From assembly GCA_003129525.1 (NCBI GenBank), contig CP029329.1:2151501-2215500 (forward strand): DNA of 64,000 nt. The letters are read 5' to 3'. The stretch comes from Clostridium beijerinckii. Lineage in GTDB: Bacteria > Bacillota > Clostridia > Clostridiales > Clostridiaceae. Within the stretch, counting starts at the first letter, position 1. Every line of letters starts with the position of its first letter. This document shows positions 1 to 8,349 of the stretch, piece by piece. A program made the position numbers and the translations under genes. The notes under the pieces were generated by a model that did not search any database, was not told the origin of the DNA, and was given only the letters and a program-made list of their open reading frames with translations.

Positions 1-438
1 GGAGTAATAACAACTAATGATTTAGTTGAAAAAGCTATTAATACAGCAGATTTGAATATAACATCAGAGGAAGTTCTTGGAGGCTTAACAGTTACACCAA
101 GTGCAAACACTCAAATTTTAGAAATAAAGTATATAAGTACTGATAGAGTATTATCTAGGGATTTAGTTGATGCGGTTACAACTCAATTTATAGAAACATC
201 CAAAGAGCTTATACCAAATGGAAATGTTAAGATAATAGAAAGTGTAAAGATGCCAGAAAATCCAGTTAGTCCTAATAAAAAGATGAATATAGCTATTGCA
301 TTTTTAATTGGACTTATGATTAGTATTGGATTAGCATTTTTATTGGAGTTTATGGATAATACATTTAAAACAAAAGAGCAATTAGAACAAATATTAGGAA
401 TACCTGTTATTGGTGCAATTCCTGATGACTTGGATTAA
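1..438 (+). CDS. Wzz/CpsC-type tyrosine-kinase adaptor, 5' end cut by the window
   Basis: The frame is open back to base 1, so only the last 145 residues are present. The visible part holds the end of the extracytoplasmic domain, a proline-rich stretch (PENPVSPNKK), a transmembrane helix (about residues 97-118 of the visible part) and a cytoplasmic tail ending in PVIGAIP. This is the C-terminal layout of polysaccharide co-polymerases of the Wzz family that act as adaptors for BY-kinases. A TTG at 52 is an internal codon, not a start. The next gene begins 14 bases downstream, so the two are surely one operon. The same layout recurs in the N-terminal half of the fused gene at 24302. Known for the family: the adaptor anchors and activates the kinase at the membrane and affects polymer length. 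Family is certain; polymer specificity is unknown. Confidence 0.9.
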   Translation, partial: GVITTNDLVEKAINTADLNITSEEVLGGLTVTPSANTQILEIKYISTDRVLSRDLVDAVTTQFIETSKELIPNGNVKIIESVKMPENPVSPNKKMNIAIAFLIGLMISIGLAFLLEFMDNTFKTKEQLEQILGIPVIGAIPDDLD

Positions 439-452
439 GGGGGGCATGAGAG

Positions 453-1175
453 ATGTTTACGGCAAAAAAAATACATAAAGCGGTATCAAATCAACAATAT
501 AGAGGTTTTGCAGTTGAAAAAAAACCAAAATCCATAGTATCAGAAGCATATAGAACTTTAAGAACAAATATACAATACTCATCTTTTGATAAACAAATAA
601 AAACTATAGTAGTTACAAGCGCAGAAGCAGCAGAAGGAAAATCTACAGTAGCAGGAAATCTTGCTTTATCTTTTGCTCAAAATGAAAAAAAAGTTATAAT
701 AGTGGATTGTGATTTAAGAAAGCCTTCAGTACATAAGAATTTTAAATTATCAAATTTAGTGGGTGTTTCAGAAGTGCTTATAGGAAAAGAAAAGTTAGAA
801 GAAGTAATACAAAGTCGTAATGAAAACCTTGATATATTAACATCAGGTAAAATTCCGCCAAATCCATCAGAAATGCTATCATCAAGTGCAATGACTAATC
901 TCATAGAAACTATAAGAGAAAAATACGATATTGTTATTTTAGATAGTGCTCCACTTCAAGCAGTTACGGATGCTCAAATTCTTTCTACAAAAGCAGATGG
1001 AACTATACTTGTTATAAGAGCTCAAAGAACAAACAGAGAAGCGGTTATTGAGGCTAAAAATCTTTTGACTAAAGTAGGAGCTAACATAATAGGTACTGTT
1101 TTACATGCAGTTGAAAATACTAGAGGTAAGTACTACTACTATTATGGAAGTAATGATGAAAAGAAAGCGAAATAA
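453..1175 (+). CDS. cpsD: CpsD/CapB-type tyrosine-protein kinase (BY-kinase)
   Basis: Cytoplasmic autophosphorylating tyrosine kinase controlling polysaccharide synthesis. The 240 residues show the BY-kinase signature: Walker A (AEGKST, about 60-65), Walker A' (VIIVDCDLRKP, 81-91), Walker B (IVILDSAPL, about 158-166) and a C-terminal tyrosine cluster (YYYYY, about 227-231) that is the autophosphorylation tail. The ATG at 453 follows a GGGGGG ribosome site. It lies directly behind its membrane adaptor and upstream of the CpsB phosphatase, although 446 bases containing a large palindrome separate kinase from phosphatase. A paralogue is fused to its own adaptor at 24302. Length is normal for the split Gram-positive form. 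Confidence 0.95.
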   Translation: MFTAKKIHKAVSNQQYRGFAVEKKPKSIVSEAYRTLRTNIQYSSFDKQIKTIVVTSAEAAEGKSTVAGNLALSFAQNEKKVIIVDCDLRKPSVHKNFKLSNLVGVSEVLIGKEKLEEVIQSRNENLDILTSGKIPPNPSEMLSSSAMTNLIETIREKYDIVILDSAPLQAVTDAQILSTKADGTILVIRAQRTNREAVIEAKNLLTKVGANIIGTVLHAVENTRGKYYYYYGSNDEKKAK

Positions 1176-1184
1176 TCAATGGTA

Positions 1185-1579
1185 AATATAGATACCCACG
1201 GTGAAAATCATACTTATGTGTATATCCGCCGAAATAAAGGGGCATGCATTTGCTACAGTTACGGAAGATTTTGATGGGTGCTTCTAAGATTACAAGTTGT
1301 ACCCAAAATGCTTGCTTCAAAGACAAGCGCTCACAGAGAAAGTTCGAAGAACGAAATATAAAATGCCCACAAGGAGAAAGTTCAGGAGGCCAAATATAAA
1401 ATTTGGACCTTCACTTTTCGATTCTCACTTTTTGAACAAGCATATTTGGAACAACTTGTAATCAAGAAGCGCAGCCATCAAAATTTTCAATGTAACATTA
1501 CGCAAAAGCAGGCCCCTTTATTTCTAGTTGGAAGTATATTCATAGTATAAGTATAACTTAAGGGGTGGGTATCTATATT
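1185..1579. repeat. 395-bp imperfect palindrome between kinase and phosphatase genes
   Basis: The 446-bp gap between the kinase and phosphatase genes is almost wholly a long imperfect inverted repeat. Outer arms of 15 bases match perfectly (1185-1199 with 1565-1579). Further perfect arms inside are GAAATAAAGGGGC (1231-1243 with 1512-1524) and GATTACAAGTTGT (1288-1300 with 1451-1463), plus a shorter match around 1267-1277 and 1475-1484. The centre holds CCAAAT/ATTTGG near 1390-1406. No convincing gene is inside. It could be a MITE-like palindromic element or a very long RNA hairpin that lowers phosphatase expression. A related fragment in opposite orientation is at 37108-37140. Confidence 0.8.
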
Positions 1580-1621
1580 CAATTAACAATTGATAATTGA
1601 ACATTGAAAAAAGGAGTAAAT

Positions 1622-2386
1622 ATGATAGTAGATATTCATTCACATATAATACCAGGAATTGATGATGGATCTAAAAGTATGGAAATGACTTTGGAGATGA
1701 TTAGAAACGCAGAAAAAGAAGGCACTAAAGAAATTGTAGCTACACCTCATTATTTACTTGAATATGGAGAAGCTACAATTATTGACGTGAAAAATCATGT
1801 AAAAGAAATTAATGTACTTTTAGAAAATGAAAAAATAGATGTGAAGATATATAGTGGACAAGAAGTTTATTTTACTAAAAAAATAATAGAAGATTATCTG
1901 GAAGGGAATATCGGAACAATAAATGATTCAAGGTATATGCTTATTGAATTGCCAATGGATAAATTTGATGAGAATACATTTGATATTCTTTATGAACTTC
2001 AAGTTAGAGATATTGTACCAACAATTGCACATCCAGAAAGATACAAGTTCTTTATAGAAAAACCTTCACTGATTAATGAATTTATTGATCAAGGATATTT
2101 ATTTCAAATGAATTCAGGAAGTATAGAAGGAAAATTCGGACAAAATGTTAAAAAGACAGCTGATTTATTTTTAACAAATAATATATATAATTTCATAGGA
2201 TCAGATGCACATAACATTAAAAGCAGAAATACAGGACTCAAAAATGCTATAGCTTTGCTTGGAAAAGGTATGAATAAAAGCATATTTCAAGATAGCTCTG
2301 AAAAAATTTTGAAAAATGTGGATATTGAGTTCCTTGGAGAACGAATTAAAGAGAAAAAATCAATATTCTCATTTCTTAAGAGATAA
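1622..2386 (+). CDS. cpsB: CpsB/CapC-type manganese-dependent protein-tyrosine phosphatase
   Basis: PHP-fold phosphatase that removes phosphate from the BY-kinase tyrosine tail. Metal-ligand motifs are visible: DIHSH near the N terminus (H6 and H8), TPHYL, AHPERY, and SDAHN near the C terminus. I take the ATG at 1622 because AAGGAG lies at 1610-1615; an in-frame TTG at 1604 has no ribosome site. That gives 254 residues, the normal family length. It completes the adaptor-kinase-phosphatase trio, but a 395-bp palindrome sits directly in front of it, so its expression may be uncoupled from the kinase. Confidence 0.93.
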   Translation: MIVDIHSHIIPGIDDGSKSMEMTLEMIRNAEKEGTKEIVATPHYLLEYGEATIIDVKNHVKEINVLLENEKIDVKIYSGQEVYFTKKIIEDYLEGNIGTINDSRYMLIELPMDKFDENTFDILYELQVRDIVPTIAHPERYKFFIEKPSLINEFIDQGYLFQMNSGSIEGKFGQNVKKTADLFLTNNIYNFIGSDAHNIKSRNTGLKNAIALLGKGMNKSIFQDSSEKILKNVDIEFLGERIKEKKSIFSFLKR

Positions 2387-2627
2387 TTTTATTGAAAATT
2401 GGCGTATTATGTAATACGATTTATACAATGGATTATTAGTTAAATGATAACAAATAATAAATTCTATGGTATAATTTATGCAATAAGTAAGCATTGTTAT
2501 ATTATATTTAGTTATTAAATTAATTGTTATATAAGTATAAAAATGTTAGATGATATAATAAAGTTAAAAAAATATGTACGAATATATCATGTATCTTATA
2601 CAAATAAAAATTAATATGTTTTATTAT

Positions 2628-2700
2628 CAAGGAAACAATGATCCATATATTTTAATTGGGCACTTTATATATGGTAAGTTAATAGTGCAACCGACCTTTA
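2628..2700 (+). ncRNA. Class II cyclic-di-GMP riboswitch aptamer (c-di-GMP-II)
   Basis: The sequence contains the core blocks of the c-di-GMP-II aptamer as I remember them from the Clostridium acetobutylicum crystal-structure RNA: GGAAACAATGAT (2631-2642), AATTGGGCACTT (2654-2665) and TAGTGCAACCGACC (2683-2696). The variable arm differs in sequence but keeps pairing: CCATATAT (2643-2650) with ATATATGG (2667-2674). P1 can form between AAGG (2629-2632) and CCTT (2695-2698). It lies about 105 bases upstream of the sugar-transferase start codon at the head of the polysaccharide cluster. Confidence 0.93.
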
Positions 2701-2756
2701 TAGTTTATAGTCTATAAGTTTATAATTTATAGTTTATAAAGGTTGGTTTTTTTTGT
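2688..2756 (+). terminator. Expression platform of the c-di-GMP-II riboswitch: intrinsic terminator
   Basis: A long hairpin pairs AACCGACCTTTATA (from 2689) with TATAAAGGTTGGTT (ending 2748), followed by an eight-T run. The 5' arm reuses the 3' strand of aptamer P1, so the aptamer and the terminator exclude each other. Inference: ligand binding locks P1, blocks the terminator and turns transcription of the polysaccharide genes on. Confidence 0.85.
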
Positions 2757-2803
2757 GTGTAAAATTGGTTAAAATTTGTATTTTTATAAGAGGGAGGTAT
2801 AAA

Positions 2804-3475
2804 ATGCAACAACTAGAATTCGATAGGGATCAAGTTCTGTTTAAAGAACAAATAGAAGTAGAAAATAATAGGATTATATATTGTTTTTTAAAGAGAATTA
2901 TTGATGTGGTTTGCTCATTAATAGGACTTATAGTTTTAAGTCCTATATTTTTGTCTGTGGCTATTTTAATTAGACTTGAATCTAAAGGAAATTCTATTTT
3001 TTCTCAAGTAAGAGTAGGGAAAAATGGAAAGAGATTTAAAATGTATAAGTTTAGGTCTATGGTAGCTAATGCAGAGGAATTAAAGGACAAGTTACATGAT
3101 AAAAATGAAATGTGTGGACCAATGTTTAAAATGAAAGAAGATCCAAGAGTAACTAAGGTTGGTAAAGTCATAAGGAAGACAAGCATAGATGAACTTCCAC
3201 AATTAGTTAATGTTTTAAAAGGAGAAATGAGCTTAGTAGGACCAAGACCTTCACTTCCAAAAGAAGTCATGAAATTTGAAAAATGGATGATGACAAGGCT
3301 AAGTGTTAAACCTGGCTTAACTTGTTATTGGCAAGTTTCTGGGAGAAGTGATATTGAGTTTGAAGAGTGGATGGAATTGGATGTTAGGTATGTTGAAGAA
3401 AGAAATACTTTAGTTGATTTGGGATTGATATTTAGGACTTTTGGGGTGTTTTTTGGGGATGAACATGCGAGATAG
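2804..3475 (+). CDS. Undecaprenyl-phosphate sugar-phosphate transferase (initiating enzyme)
   Basis: Integral membrane enzyme that moves a sugar-1-phosphate from a UDP-sugar to undecaprenyl phosphate, starting each repeat unit. The ATG at 2804 follows GGGAGG at 2792-2797; the longer frame from 2753 runs back into the riboswitch terminator and is rejected. The 223 residues have one hydrophobic helix (about 32-56) followed by the catalytic domain of the bacterial sugar transferase family: KFRSMV, DELPQLVNVLKGEMSLVGPR and, further on, KPGLTCYWQVSGR. This is the short monotopic form without the N-terminal membrane bundle of WcaJ. It is the first gene behind the c-di-GMP riboswitch, which makes it the control point of the pathway. 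Sugar specificity cannot be read from sequence. Confidence 0.93.
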   Translation: MQQLEFDRDQVLFKEQIEVENNRIIYCFLKRIIDVVCSLIGLIVLSPIFLSVAILIRLESKGNSIFSQVRVGKNGKRFKMYKFRSMVANAEELKDKLHDKNEMCGPMFKMKEDPRVTKVGKVIRKTSIDELPQLVNVLKGEMSLVGPRPSLPKEVMKFEKWMMTRLSVKPGLTCYWQVSGRSDIEFEEWMELDVRYVEERNTLVDLGLIFRTFGVFFGDEHAR

Positions 3476-3659
3476 AAATAAAAATAGATAAAAGGTAAAT
3501 CTTAGCTTTATGAATCAAAAAAGAATGATAGAATCAGACATTGAATTAGTAGTAAATTTTATTCTGCTTAAATAAAATGAAGCAGGATGTGATCAATCGA
3601 AGTTAAATCATTTCATTGTGTTGTGTGAATTGAGCGAAGCGAAAGGAAGAAATATAATT

Positions 3660-4061
3660 ATGAAACGAGTCATTACTTATGGAACATTTGATTTATTACA
3701 TTATGGTCATATTAATATATTGCAAAGAGCAAAGGCACTTGGAGATTATTTGATAGTTGTTCTTTCTGATGATGAGTTCAACTGGAATGAAAAGAATAAG
3801 AAGTGTTACTTCACTTACGAAGAGAGAAAACAGTTACTTGAATCCATTCGTTATGTTGATTTAGTTATTCCAGAAACTTGCTGGGAACAGAAGATAAAAG
3901 ACGTGCACGAATATCATATTGATACATTTGTAATGGGCGATGACTGGAAAGGGAAATTTGATTTCTTAAAAGATGAAGGTGTTGAGGTTGTATATCTAAA
4001 GAGAACACCAGAAATCTCTACTACTCAGATTAAGAAAAATTTGAAAGACAGAATTAGTTAA
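3660..4061 (+). CDS. tagD: Glycerol-3-phosphate cytidylyltransferase (TagD-like)
   Basis: Makes CDP-glycerol from CTP and glycerol-3-phosphate. The 133-residue length and the motifs GTFDLLHYGH (HxGH nucleotide-binding signature) and RTPEISTTQI (the RTxGISTT-type motif, with GI replaced by EI) are diagnostic. The start is the ATG at 3660, 11 bases behind AAGGAAG; a TTG-initiated extension from 3618 has no support. Its product is the donor for the CDP-glycerol glycerophosphotransferase family protein at 8350, so the polymer probably carries glycerol-phosphate. The 184-bp gap before it holds a short open stretch of 21 codons from 3513 without a ribosome site, ignored here. Confidence 0.93.
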   Translation: MKRVITYGTFDLLHYGHINILQRAKALGDYLIVVLSDDEFNWNEKNKKCYFTYEERKQLLESIRYVDLVIPETCWEQKIKDVHEYHIDTFVMGDDWKGKFDFLKDEGVEVVYLKRTPEISTTQIKKNLKDRIS

Positions 4062-4124
4062 ATACTACAATATAGAACTTTTAGTGTATCTAAATTTTGC
4101 CTTGGACAGGAGAGAATAAACAAA

Positions 4125-4649
4125 ATGACAAATAAGATTAAGAATAAAGTTAATCATAAATCAAAAAGTAGTATAGATAGCTTAGAGAATAGAACTAATA
4201 TTAAAGTATGTTTAGTTGGCTCAAGTGGAGGACATCTAACACACCTATATATGCTTAAGCCTTTCTGGAAAAATAAAGAACGATTCTGGGTAACTTTCGA
4301 TAAAGAAGATGCACAGAGTTTGCTCGAAGGCGAGAAAGTGTATCCTTGTTATTTTCCTACAAACAGAAATATTAAAAATTTAATACGAAATATAGGTGTT
4401 GCATGGTGGGTTCTTTGGAAAGAAAAACCGGATTTACTTATTTCATCTGGTGCAGCTGTTGCTGTTCCTTTCTTTTATTTTGCAAAATTAATGGGAAAAA
4501 AATTAATTTATATAGAAGTATTTGATCGTATTGATAAACCAACAATGACAGGAAAAATGGTATATCCTATTGTTGATAAATTTATTGTTCAGTGGGAAGA
4601 TCAGAAAAAGGTTTATCCGAAAGCAATTAACTTGGGCGGAATCTTTTAA
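4125..4649 (+). CDS. PssD/Cps14F-type glycosyltransferase accessory subunit (Alg14-like)
   Basis: The 174-residue protein resembles the N-terminal half of GT28-type transferases (Alg14). The glycine-rich motif VGSSGGHLTHL (about 31-41) marks the acceptor-binding domain, and YIEVFDR lies in the C-terminal part. The partner half is the next gene. In pneumococcus this pair (Cps14F/Cps14G) together forms a beta-1,4-galactosyltransferase, with this subunit enhancing activity. Start ATG 4125 behind AGGAGA. The first 25 residues are lysine/serine-rich and poorly conserved-looking. Pairing and order support the assignment; the sugar is unknown. Confidence 0.88.
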   Translation: MTNKIKNKVNHKSKSSIDSLENRTNIKVCLVGSSGGHLTHLYMLKPFWKNKERFWVTFDKEDAQSLLEGEKVYPCYFPTNRNIKNLIRNIGVAWWVLWKEKPDLLISSGAAVAVPFFYFAKLMGKKLIYIEVFDRIDKPTMTGKMVYPIVDKFIVQWEDQKKVYPKAINLGGIF

Positions 4650-4718
4650 TTATGTTTTTTGATAATTAATTTATTACAAATTATAGCTTTATTCATTGTT
4701 GTAGATTAGGAGGTAGAA

Positions 4719-5225
4719 ATGATTTTTGTAACAGTTGGAACACATGAGCAGTCATTCAACAGACTTGTAGAATATATTGATAATTTAAAAGGATCAGGAA
4801 AAATTACAGAGGATGTTATTATTCAGACAGGATATAGTACATATGAACCTAAAAAGTGTAATTGGTATAATTTAATTCCCTATAAGGAAGTGATGAGAAA
4901 TGTGGCTGAAGCCAGAATTGTTATCACTCATGGTGGTCCATCGAGTTTTATAATGCCTCTTCAGGCAGGGAAAATTCCAATTGTTGTTCCAAGGCAGAAG
5001 CAGTTTGATGAACATATAAATAATCATCAAATTGAGTTTGTAAGAGCAGTTCATGAGCGACAGGGCAATATAATTCCTGTTTATGAGATTGAAAAACTGG
5101 AAGAGATAATAAGAGATTATGAAAATATTGTTGCCGAGATGCCGAAAGAAATGCTTAGTAATAATAGGAAATTCAATAGAAAGCTGGATAGTATCGTTGG
5201 TAACATTTTCAAGGAAGGTAAATAA
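4719..5225 (+). CDS. PssE/Cps14G-type glycosyltransferase catalytic subunit (Alg13-like)
   Basis: GT28 C-terminal (nucleotide-sugar binding) half of a split glycosyltransferase. MIFVTVGTHEQSFNRLV at the N terminus and ITHGGPSSFIMPLQAGKIP (about 68-86) are the Alg13/MurG-type UDP-sugar site. 168 residues, normal for the family. ATG 4719 is preceded by AGGAGG. It follows the Alg14-like gene by 69 bases, and the two products should form a membrane-associated heterodimer. The next gene starts 2 bases past its stop, so they are co-translated. Confidence 0.9.
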   Translation: MIFVTVGTHEQSFNRLVEYIDNLKGSGKITEDVIIQTGYSTYEPKKCNWYNLIPYKEVMRNVAEARIVITHGGPSSFIMPLQAGKIPIVVPRQKQFDEHINNHQIEFVRAVHERQGNIIPVYEIEKLEEIIRDYENIVAEMPKEMLSNNRKFNRKLDSIVGNIFKEGK

Positions 5226-5226
5226 G

Positions 5227-5943
5227 ATGGATTATAAAATTAGTATCATTATTAGAACATATAATGAAAGTAAGCATATAGAAGAAGTTTTAAAGAGTCT
5301 CTTAAAACAATCCTATAGAAACTTTGAAGTAATATTGGTTGATTCGGAATCAACTGATAATACAGTTGAAACTGCAGAAAAATACGACGTAAGAATAATC
5401 AAAATTAAAAAGAAAGATTTCAATTATAGTTACTCTAGTAACATTGGCTGTGAAAAAGCTACAGGAGATCTTTTATGTTTCTTAAGTGGGCATTCTGTAG
5501 TTGCTAACGATGATTATTTAATTCTGGCTAACAATATATTTCAAAATCAAGAAATTGGTGGATGCTATGGTGATGTAGTTGCTTTGGTGGATGGAAGTTG
5601 GATTGAAAAGTTATTTAATTATCTTGGCTATATTAAAAATAAAGTTAAAGGTACTGAAATAAAATTAGAAAGCCAAATTCATCCTGGAATACTAAGTTGT
5701 AGTAATGCATTAGTTAGAAAAACTTTGTGGGATAAACATAAATTCAAAGAGGAACTTGGAAAAGGTGGAGAAGATGTTGAATTGGCATATAGAATAATAC
5801 AAGAAGGTTATTATGTTGCTAAGGCGCCCGCACTCTTAGTTAAACATTCCCATGGTAGCGGATTTATCAAATTCATAAAAGAGTTTAATGGTTGGCGTGC
5901 TATGTATGACGTTGTACTTAAATATATAGAAACCAATAAATAA
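5227..5943 (+). CDS. Family 2 glycosyltransferase
   Basis: GT-A fold transferase adding one sugar to the lipid-linked repeat unit. ISIIIRTYNES at the N terminus and VDSESTDNT (about 40-48) are the nucleotide-binding motifs. Where many GT2 enzymes have a DXD, this one has LSGHSV, a form seen in several rhamnosyl- and related transferases. No membrane helix is evident. I start at ATG 5227, directly after the preceding stop and behind AAGGAAGG; the longer TTG frame from 5119 overlaps the previous gene by over 100 bases. 238 residues. Donor sugar not assignable. Confidence 0.88.
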   Translation: MDYKISIIIRTYNESKHIEEVLKSLLKQSYRNFEVILVDSESTDNTVETAEKYDVRIIKIKKKDFNYSYSSNIGCEKATGDLLCFLSGHSVVANDDYLILANNIFQNQEIGGCYGDVVALVDGSWIEKLFNYLGYIKNKVKGTEIKLESQIHPGILSCSNALVRKTLWDKHKFKEELGKGGEDVELAYRIIQEGYYVAKAPALLVKHSHGSGFIKFIKEFNGWRAMYDVVLKYIETNK

Positions 5944-5963
5944 ATATGGTGAGAGGTGATATT

Positions 5964-7085
5964 ATGAAAGTAAGTGTTATTACAATGCATTCAATAAGAA
6001 ATTATGGGTCAGTTCTGCAAACTTACGCTACTCAAGAAAACTTAAAAGCATTGGGATTGGAAGTTGAATTCGTTGATTATTATAGAAAAGATTCAATAAA
6101 TCCAAAAGCTTCTGTAGAAGACAATTTGGCAGTTAACTCAAAATGGAATAAGAACTTTATAACAAGAGAAGTTTTTAGAGCGATAAAAACTCCGATTCAT
6201 AGAAAACAATTTCAAGTATTTGGTAGTTTTTTATCTAAGTACATTAAGTTAACGCCCAAGAAATATTATAGTAATGAAGAAATAAAACAGGAATTGCCGA
6301 TTGCCGATTGCTATTGTACAGGAAGTGACCAACTATGGAACAGCACATATAACAGAGGAATTGAAGAGTCATATTTTCTTGATTATGTGCCTGAAGGAAG
6401 CAAGTGTTTTTCTTATTCCACTAGTATCGGTAAAGAACGATTAAATAAAAAAGAATCGAAAGAAATCTATAAAAGATTATTAAAATTTAGCCATTTATCT
6501 GTGCGAGAGGAATCGGCAAAAGAGATATTGTTAGAATTAGGGTTCAAAGACTGTGTTCATGTATTAGATCCCACATTTATGCTATCTATTGAGAAATGGA
6601 AAAAGATAATGGCTCCAAGAATAATTAGTGAAAAATATGTATTAATATATCAACTCAATAAGAATAAGACATTTGATCTATATGCAGAAAAGTTTGCTGA
6701 GAAGCATGGATTAAAACTTTATAGGATTGATACAACAAGAGAAAGGATTATTTCCCCAGGAAAATCTATATATCTTCCTTCTGTAGAGGAATTTATTTCT
6801 CTGTTTTACTACTCTGAATATATTATCACTGATTCTTTTCATGGAACTGCATTCTGTATAAGTTTTGCAAAGAATTTTTCAGTAATATATCCAGAAAAAT
6901 TTAGCACAAGATTGGAGAGCATTTTGAAGCTTACTAATTTAGAAAATCGAGTTGTCTCTGATTGGAATGATTATGATGTCTATAATAATCCAATTGATTA
7001 TGTTCCAGTCAATAGAGTAATTAATGAAGAAAGAGAAAAGACAAATTTATTTGTTGAAAATGTATTATCAAGTTTAAAATCATAA
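5964..7085 (+). CDS. Polysaccharide pyruvyl transferase family protein
   Basis: Member of the CsaB/WcaK superfamily (GT-B-like) that transfers pyruvate from phosphoenolpyruvate onto a sugar of a surface polymer as a ketal. Supporting sequence: an N-terminal NYGSVLQTYATQ, CTGSDQLWN in the middle and TDSFHGTAFCISF near the C terminus, where the conserved histidine lies. ATG 5964 with GAGAGGTGAT upstream is preferred over ATG 5946, giving 373 residues. These genes often sit with FrhB-like iron-sulfur proteins such as the one at 12130. The acidic ketal would add negative charge to the polymer. Confidence 0.88.
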   Translation: MKVSVITMHSIRNYGSVLQTYATQENLKALGLEVEFVDYYRKDSINPKASVEDNLAVNSKWNKNFITREVFRAIKTPIHRKQFQVFGSFLSKYIKLTPKKYYSNEEIKQELPIADCYCTGSDQLWNSTYNRGIEESYFLDYVPEGSKCFSYSTSIGKERLNKKESKEIYKRLLKFSHLSVREESAKEILLELGFKDCVHVLDPTFMLSIEKWKKIMAPRIISEKYVLIYQLNKNKTFDLYAEKFAEKHGLKLYRIDTTRERIISPGKSIYLPSVEEFISLFYYSEYIITDSFHGTAFCISFAKNFSVIYPEKFSTRLESILKLTNLENRVVSDWNDYDVYNNPIDYVPVNRVINEEREKTNLFVENVLSSLKS

Positions 7086-7128
7086 ACTTACAGTTTATTT
7101 GCTGATTAAGTTAGAAAGAGAAAAAACT

Positions 7129-8310
7129 ATGACTAAATATGGAAACGGAATTAATAAATTAAGAATTTTGATTTTTGTGGCATACAATATAACTTATGTT
7201 TTTTTTAAGGTTGGAATGATTCAACAATCAATCAATTTAGTTTTGTTAAGCTTATTTTGTATAATTAATATATTTTTATATTTAAACGATAGAGGAAGTT
7301 TAAAATTTAGAAAAGGTAAATTTTATAAAGAATTTACGCTTGGAATGGCAGCATGTTGTGTGATAATTGTTATATCATTAATAATCCAGGTAAAGAATGA
7401 CAATTATCAGATGTACCTATTTGAGAGTGTTTTTCATATTATAATACCTTTAGTAAATGCTTATTTTTGGATAAACACAACTCAGAAAGAAGAACGTAAT
7501 GTGTATTTCTATATTTTTTTTATACGATTTTTAATTCATTTTATTATTGATAATAGTGGTAATCTAAGTTTAACAAACATTTTGTCTATATCATGGAATA
7601 ATAGCAAATCATCGATTTTTGAGTCTTCAAATGCACATGATTTTTTGATGCTATTAATGTATTTTAAATATCGTGGAAATAAAATAATGAGTATATTGTG
7701 CATGTTCCTTTGCATGGTTTCATTTAAACGATTGAGCTTTGTTTTAGCTCCATTGTTATTTATTTGTTATGAAATGATACCGAAAAAAGAAGTTAATAAA
7801 GTATTACTAGCAACAACAAAAATTATAGTCATGCTGACACCATTTATAATTTTAATACTAATTTCAGATGAAACGATGTCATATGTATATAGCCAGTATG
7901 GGTTTAGTGTGGCTGATTTTATTACGGGAAGGGTTACTTTGATAAAGAGTGTATCAGATAATTTATTTGATTTAAATGGCTTTGGCTCAATTCAAACAAT
8001 TATGTCAAAATCGTCAATTAAGTTTGTTCGTGAAGTAGGGAGTATGCATTGTGACATACTAAGCCTTTATTGGGAAACGACAATAATAGGACTAATTGTT
8101 TTTGTAAACAATATGTTTGAAATAGTCAAGAAAGATTATAGAGCATATTTTATGATGATATATACATTTTCGGTAATAATTACTTCTCATTTTTTGGACT
8201 ATATCAGTGCATGGCTTATTATGCTTATGGTTATTGCGATTATGTATGAAGAAAAAAATAAAAGTGAAATAAAATCAGTAAGACGTAAAATTAAAATAAA
8301 ATTTAAATAG
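7129..8310 (+). CDS. Multi-pass membrane protein, probable repeat-unit polymerase (Wzy-like)
   Basis: Predominantly hydrophobic 393-residue protein with roughly ten membrane segments and a larger soluble loop in the second half (around residues 270-300), the usual topology of O-antigen/EPS polymerases. No sequence motif identifies Wzy proteins; the assignment rests on topology and on its place between glycosyltransferases and the Wzx flippase in a cluster that otherwise lacks a polymerase. Start ATG 7129 has only a weak purine stretch (AGAAAGAG) upstream; TTG 7099 is the alternative. The C-terminal tail is lysine-rich and should be cytoplasmic. Confidence 0.65.
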   Translation: MTKYGNGINKLRILIFVAYNITYVFFKVGMIQQSINLVLLSLFCIINIFLYLNDRGSLKFRKGKFYKEFTLGMAACCVIIVISLIIQVKNDNYQMYLFESVFHIIIPLVNAYFWINTTQKEERNVYFYIFFIRFLIHFIIDNSGNLSLTNILSISWNNSKSSIFESSNAHDFLMLLMYFKYRGNKIMSILCMFLCMVSFKRLSFVLAPLLFICYEMIPKKEVNKVLLATTKIIVMLTPFIILILISDETMSYVYSQYGFSVADFITGRVTLIKSVSDNLFDLNGFGSIQTIMSKSSIKFVREVGSMHCDILSLYWETTIIGLIVFVNNMFEIVKKDYRAYFMMIYTFSVIITSHFLDYISAWLIMLMVIAIMYEEKNKSEIKSVRRKIKIKFK

Positions 8311-8349
8311 AGTAGAATTGAAGAATGAGTTTTTACAGATGGAGGTAAA

